A stretch of 64,000 nt of DNA from Trema orientale. Lineage: Eukaryota > Streptophyta > Magnoliopsida > Rosales > Cannabaceae. The translations under genes were made by a program, and so were the position numbers. The notes under the pieces are model-generated. The model was not told the origin of the DNA, did no database searches, and worked only from the letters and a program-made list of their open reading frames with translations. The first letter of the stretch is position 1; every line of letters starts with the position of its first letter. Below, piece by piece: positions 58,439-64,000 of this stretch. The DNA lies in assembly GCA_002914845.1 (NCBI GenBank), contig JXTC01000259.1:108717-172716 (forward strand), written 5' to 3'.

Positions 58439-61400
58439 ATGAAGCGTTTTGTCTACATCAACGATGATGAATCTTCGCATGATTTGTATTGTGCCAATCG
58501 CATATCGAACACAAAATATAATTTGTTGAACTTCCTCCCGAAGAATTTATGGGAACAGTTCAGGTGAATCATGATTTGATGCTGTTGATTACTTGATTCA
58601 ATACTGGTTTAGTTTGATTGTTATATATGCTATGTATATAATTTACTTTATAGCGTTACAGTTTTACTTAACTACTAGTTTATGGAGTTTTTGGCTAAAC
58701 GTGTGTAGTATCTATCCAGTATCCTTTGTGTTGGTACGTGTTTTTTCTTTGTCCTAAAATTTTCAATTGATTTTTCAGGGCCTTCAGGCACATGACATGA
58801 TTTAGTCATTTGTTGGAGAGAATCTAGAGAAATATTTTCTAGTGGTTTTATGCAGACTGGGCTTCGTTGTTCTATTTTTTTAATTCTTTTGATTATATGC
58901 TGGGACACCTTCCTCTCTCTTTTTTGGCGGGAGGGTTTAAACTCTCATATTTATTGCAGTTACAACTTGTCTTCATATCGGAGATGAACTCTTTTCTTGT
59001 TATTTCTGTTCAACAACATGTTAGTTTTGTGTTATAATCTGTTATAGACATCCTTATTTTCTTTTATCCTGCTTCTTTGCTAACCCATTATGTTTCTGTT
59101 TTCAGCCGCTTCATGAACCAGTACTTTTTGCTAATAGCTTGCCTTCAGCTATGGTCTCTTATTACTCCAGTAAATCCTGCCAGTACATGGGGTCCACTTA
59201 TTTTCATATTTGCAGTCTCTGCAACAAAAGAGGCATGGGATGATTACCATAGATATCTCTCAGACAAGAAAGCAAATGAGAAAGAAGTTTGGGTAGTGAG
59301 GCAGGGCATAAAAAAACATGTACAGAAGCCCCTTTTCTTTCTTTAGTCTCTTGAATTGTTTTCTTTTGTCATGTTTGGTCTTTCTTTAATTTTGAGAAAC
59401 TGACTGGTTGTATTCACTTGTAGATTCAAGCACAGGATATTCGTGTTGGTAATTTATTGTGGCTCCGAGAGAATGATGAAGTGCCATGTGATCTTGTTTT
59501 GATTGGGACATCTGATCCACAAGGAATGTGCTATGTAGAGGTAAATATCAGACCCTTAACAAGGAACCGTCCAAGTTTGGAGCATTAAGCACCATTTTTT
59601 GTTTATTTTTAAATCAGTGGTTTCCACTGATGCTGCTTAAGTGTACCATGTCTATAGGACAGTGAAACTGGGAATCAGACCGACTGTTCAAGTAAGCTTG
59701 AAAAAGTTATTTTGGCAAGTTAGACCTTAATTAGGTTATTGGAGTAGTTCATTTCTAACTATAGCCCTACTATTCCGGTGTTCCTTTTCTCTCACCTTGT
59801 ATGATGTTTCTGTAGTTTTTTGCAACTCTTTCATTTCTTGACCTTTATGCCCTCTTGGATATTTCAAGAACCTATAATGCAACTTTTTCCAGACTGCTGC
59901 TTTGGATGGTGAAACTGATCTAAAGACTAGGGTCATTCCCTCAGCTTGCATGGGGATTGATCTTGAACTCTTGCACAAAATAAAGGCAAGCCTTCCTCCA
60001 AGAATTTTTGTTTGTTCTCATTCCAATTCAACCAAGTAATGACACAGATTTTGCCCTTTTCCTTTCAGGGTGTGATTGAGTGCCCTGTTCCTGACAAAGA
60101 CATTAGAAGATTTGATGCAAATTTGCGGTTATTTCCTCCATTTATTGATAATGATTTGTGCCCATTAACCATTAAAAACACGATCCTTCAGTCATGTTAC
60201 TTGAGGAATACAGAGTGGGCATGTGGAGTTGCTGTTTATACAGGCAAGGTCCTCTATTCAAGTTTTCAAAGTCATTGCTAAGTGTAGACCTGTATGCTTC
60301 TTCATGGACATCTTAGTACATCGGTTTCTTTTTTTTTTTTTTCATCTATGTTTTTCTCCCCCTTTTTGATAAATAAGAAAATTAAGGTGTTGATAAATGG
60401 AAAAAGAACTCGAGCAAAATATCAAAAATTGTAACTCTGTAGCATGCCATCTGTTGATAAAACCAATTAAGTTTCATGTGGACATTTACTCATGATACCA
60501 GGGGAGATATCCTGGAGCCTTCCAGTACTTGTTCCCATATCATGAGAAAGGATAACTTGGAAAACTTGTTCTGGTAATTGATGCGAATAGCACGAGTCTA
60601 GTTTACTGAGCCATGGTTTTTTGTGAAGGCTGTTGTGTGGTTTTATGGCTTCAATGCGTACAAGTTTCTTGCACCTTATATGCAATCTTACCATTTCTAG
60701 TTTTGTAAGTGTCAAACTGGAAGAGGGTTGATATTTCAGTGCTAGTATACATATTTATTGTCAACAAGTTTATAGTCAACTATTGTTATTCTCATCAGGC
60801 AATGAAACCAAGCTGGGTATGAGTAGGGGCATACCTGAGCCAAAGCTTACAGCTATGGATGCTATGATTGACAAGTTGACTGGAGCTATATTTGTTTTCC
60901 AAATCGTGGTCGTTATGGTTCTAGGTGTAGCTGGTAATGTTTGGAAGGATACAGAAGCAAGGAAGGCAAGTCACTATTTTCATGTGACATGATTGTTCTT
61001 TAATATTTTCAATGGTCCCCTCCTTCCTCACAGTATTATTATTTTTCTTGAGTTTTTGCTTGGATTCTTTTTCCTTGTCCTTACCATTTCAGCGTATCCT
61101 TTTCCTTTTCGGCATTTAGCTTTACTGTTTATTATCCACTTTGCAGCAATGGTATGTCCAATATCCTGAGGAAGGTCCATGGTATGAACTGTTGGTCATC
61201 CCTCTTCGGTTTGAACTCCTGTGCTCCATCATGATACCCATATCGATTAAGGTATGCATGTGCTTGCTTTTAATGTGAGAGGAAACTTTTATTTATGAAT
61301 TAATTATTAGAACAAAAGAGGATGAACAGGTATTTTATCAACAAAAGAGGGGTTGGTTGAGTTGTATGGCCCATGGTTTGCTCCCATGAGGTCTAGGGTT

Positions 61401-63889
61401 TGATTCCTCACAGGAACCTCCTTAGCAATATGCTAGAGTTTCCTGTCTCTCGGAAATTGTAGGGTTGAGGGTCCATAGAGTTTCTTGCCTTCCAAAGTAT
61501 CATATCTATCAACAAAAGTTAGGATTTCTTAATTTTGAAGGCTATTGAGGATTGCCATTTATTGTTTCTAAATGTGTAAGCTGTTAAATCTTTGGCAGGT
61601 GTCCCTTGACCTTGTGAAGAGCTTGTATGCAAAGTTTATTGATTGGGATAATAAAATGATTGACCATGAAACTGGTACTCCAGCCCACGCAACAAAGTGA
61701 GTTTACCTGGTCTTGAAGAAAATGCCAATGATCTGAATTTTGCTAGATTTTTTTGAATATAAGAGGTTTATATAATATGTGGCAGTACAGCAATTAGTGA
61801 GGACCTGGGACAAGTTGAGTACATTTTGACTGACAAAACTGGTACCCTAACTGAAAATAAGATGATCTTTAGAAGGTGTTGTGTCAGTGGCATTTTCTAT
61901 GGAAATGAGACAGGAGATGCCTTGAAAGGTTTGAATTTTGTTTTAACGAACATTTTTATTAATGATTCTTTGGCTTGTCACCTTGTCTTTTTTGTCACCT
62001 GAACGTATTGTATTCAAATGGCTTCTCTTGTTTGGAGCAAATCATTTAAGTCGGGTTGTAGGAGGGACATAAATGCTGAACTGACATTACATGTGAAGTT
62101 TGTTTCGTAAACAGTTCTCTTGTATAATCTTTAGTGGTTGATTCAGCTCAAAGATTCTTGGTGTTGAGTGTTGCTTTTTTAGTTAATAATTGTTATCCAA
62201 CATATCTAGCTTGGTTAGAGAGGTTTCATTAATTGTTGCAGCCCAAGCCTGAATACCCTCATAGGAAGAAACTTAGTTGTCCCTGTGGAGTGCATCCTTG
62301 GTTGTTTGCCAACATCTTGCATTTGGCGTGTAGGATATTTTGTTATGGATATGTGGTATTCTTATGTCTAATGTATGACTTGGGGCTTGTCCATTGGATA
62401 ATGTATTTCTAGATTTACGTCGATTTGTTTTCTTTACAAGTGTAGGAACTCTTTTAGATTACAATATTTAAGTTTCATTGTAATATAACTGAAGTTTCTG
62501 ATTAGTTTTGTTTTCTTATAAAAAGATGCAAGGTTGCTCAATGCTGTTGCCAGTGGCTCTCCTGATGTTATACGGTTCCTTACAATTATGGCAATATGTA
62601 ATACGGTTATACCTGTCCAGAGGTGATTCCTGCATTTGTATCTATTTTTTGGTGACTCTGTGATTTTCTCCTAGAATAAAAGCCTCACATACATTCAGAT
62701 GACATGTGAGGAAAGGGGAAAAATGGATGCCCTTGTACTTGTATTTTGATTTTTGTATGTTTCTTCTATTCTTTATAGCAAAAGCGGTGCTATCATGTAC
62801 AAGGCACAGTCCCAGGATGAGGATGCACTTGTCCAAGCTGCTGCACAGTTGCATATGGTTTTCTTCAATAAAAATGCAAATATTCTTGGTAAAATGATTT
62901 GTTTGTGGGTATTTAGATATCATGTTCTGATCCTACATCTGGTTATATGGTTCTGATCAATATATTGCAGAGATCAAGTTCAATGCTTCTACACTTCGAT
63001 ACGAGGTTTTGGAAATTTTGGAGTTCACTTCTGATAGGAAAAGAATGTCAGTTGTGGTGAAGGATTGCCAGAATGGAAATATTATCCTTTTGTCAAAGGG
63101 TGCAGATGAAGCAGTTCTTCCATATGCACGTGCTGGTAACACCATTTCTTTTCCCCTTCTTTCGGCCATAGCTACATGGCGTGTTAAAACCTTTGTGAAT
63201 TATGCAGTGATTCCTGGCTCTAGGGACCATAATAACTTTTTGTAAAAACCTTGGTGATTGATTTAAATATTTTCTTTCCATTCAAACCACGAGAGTATTT
63301 TTCAATTCTTCTGATCCGCATGGTCTTCATCTTTCGAACTAGTTTAGGAAGTGTGCACACTTCTTAGTTTGCTTTATAAAATGATTTATGAATATTAATG
63401 CTAAAAGTTAAATGATCTACGATGTGCTTGTAGTTACCTAGGTATATATGGTTTATGTATATCAGTTACATTGGTGTTTTATAGTTTCCCAATATACCTC
63501 AGGACAGCAAACAAGGACATATGTTGAAGCTGTAGATCAATATGCTCAATTGGGTCTGCGTACACTTTGTCTTGCGTGGCGTGAATTGGAGGAAGATGAG
63601 TATCAAGAATGGTCTTTGATGTTTAAGGAGGCCAGTAGCACATTGGTTGACAGAGAGGTAAAGTGGACATTATTGACACTCCTAAAACACACCTCCACAA
63701 TCACATATTATGAGTTATCAATCTATCTTCTTCCTAAAATTCACTACTTTTGTGAATTTTAGTTTCTTATCTAAATAAAAAAATAATAACAATCACTACT
63801 TTGTGCAGTGGAGACTAGCTGAGGTCTGTCAAAGATTAGAACATGATTTTGAGGTCCTTGGAGTTACTGCAATAGAGGATCGTTTACAG
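58439..63889 (+). CDS. ALA2: P4-type ATPase, phospholipid flippase ALA2-like (5' part, runs off window)
   Basis: Coding exons are 58439-58563, 59106-59319, 59424-59540, 59893-59985, 60069-60243, 60799-60965, 61147-61251, 61599-61696, 61786-61928, 62526-62622, 62779-62888, 62971-63135, 63503-63657 and 63809-63889. They give 615 codons with one open frame. The family flips aminophospholipids across endomembranes using ATP and a CDC50-type beta subunit. Visible features are the N-terminus [12 protein letters not shown]1-M2 ([15 protein letters not shown] to [14 protein letters not shown]), the A-domain DGET at about 157-160, the P4 motif PISIKVSL, the phosphorylated Asp in DKTGTLT at about 381, and N-domain KGADEA. 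Plant ALA2 proteins are about 1100 residues, so just over half is here. Introns after exons 4, 5 and 6 of this list start with GC. Agreement with plant ALA2 is strong throughout. Confidence 0.96.
61348..61506 (+). mobile_element. tRNA-derived SINE in a flippase intron
   Basis: 159 bp are flanked by a perfect 12-bp duplication TATCAACAAAAG (61336-61347 and 61507-61518). It starts AGGGGTTGGTTGAGTTG, like a tRNA 5' end with an A-box-like stretch, and has GGGTTTGATTCC about 50 bases in, matching a Pol III B box. It is oriented with the gene, between the exons ending 61251 and starting 61599. Confidence 0.75.
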
Positions 63890-63956
63890 GTGAAATGTTA
63901 CTGCAATAATAATCACTCTATTTCTTAGCATAAAAGTATACTTCTTAAATTGTAGA

Positions 63957-63976
63957 TCTCTCTCTCTCTCTCTCTC
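63957..63976. repeat. (TC)n microsatellite in a flippase intron
   Basis: About 10 TC units after the last exon in the window. Confidence 0.9.
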
Positions 63977-64000
63977 ATTTTTTTCCCTTTCTTCCCCTCC

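Noticed and set aside
62642..63281. Minus-strand frames inside the flippase gene
   Set aside because: They are antisense shadows of exons 11-13 of the listed coding exons.

Overview
This is a piece of plant nuclear genome, almost certainly from a eudicot. It is AT-rich, its genes are split by short introns, it carries a single-exon AP2/ERF gene and a P4-ATPase of the plant ALA2 type, and plant transposon debris fills most of the remaining space. There are no bacterial-style operons, no rRNA or tRNA genes and no CRISPR array. The sequence does not fix the species.

Intact-looking genes. (1) 33547-34212 (+) is a 221-residue ERF-type repressor with one AP2 domain and a C-terminal EAR motif, with a TATA box about 115 bases upstream of the start codon. 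(2) 58439-63889 (+) is the first 14 coding exons (615 codons) of an ALA2-type phospholipid flippase that runs off the right edge. Three consecutive introns in it use GC-AG splice sites, and a SINE sits in a fourth. (3) 24314-25183 (+) is a three-exon frame of 80 residues with no recognised family, carried inside a 2.8-kb transposon-like element (23987-26796).

Broken genes. Two tyrosine-aminotransferase-type genes lie in direct repeat on the minus strand (873-6513 and 17856-20666). Both keep the seven-exon layout and both are dead, by different lesions. Other remnants are a PIF/Harbinger-associated Myb/NAM-like gene (7590-8517), the first exon of a mitochondrial NAD-isocitrate dehydrogenase (10250-10440), an S6-kinase-like gene (40772-41463, minus) and a Ty1/copia pol 3' end with its LTR (43562-46516, minus).

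Mobile DNA. 1-32 kb is packed with small non-autonomous elements: hAT, MULE and Harbinger-type MITEs, a 1.25-kb foldback, a fresh 1.5-kb tandem duplication, and elements lodged in (TA)n. It also holds several families of quasi-palindromes whose cores are amplified short words. 37-57.5 kb holds one Helitron end next to the S6-kinase fragment, the copia remnant, more MITEs, and two head-to-tail Helitron-like elements (49566-57286). A 172-bp MULE-type MITE occurs three times (28.1, 37.2 and 55.8 kb), two copies with perfect target duplications.

Nothing suggests that the three intact genes act in one pathway. They look like isolated genes in a transposon-rich landscape. The main novelty is in the non-coding elements, the small gene carried by the 2.8-kb element, and the run of GC-AG introns.
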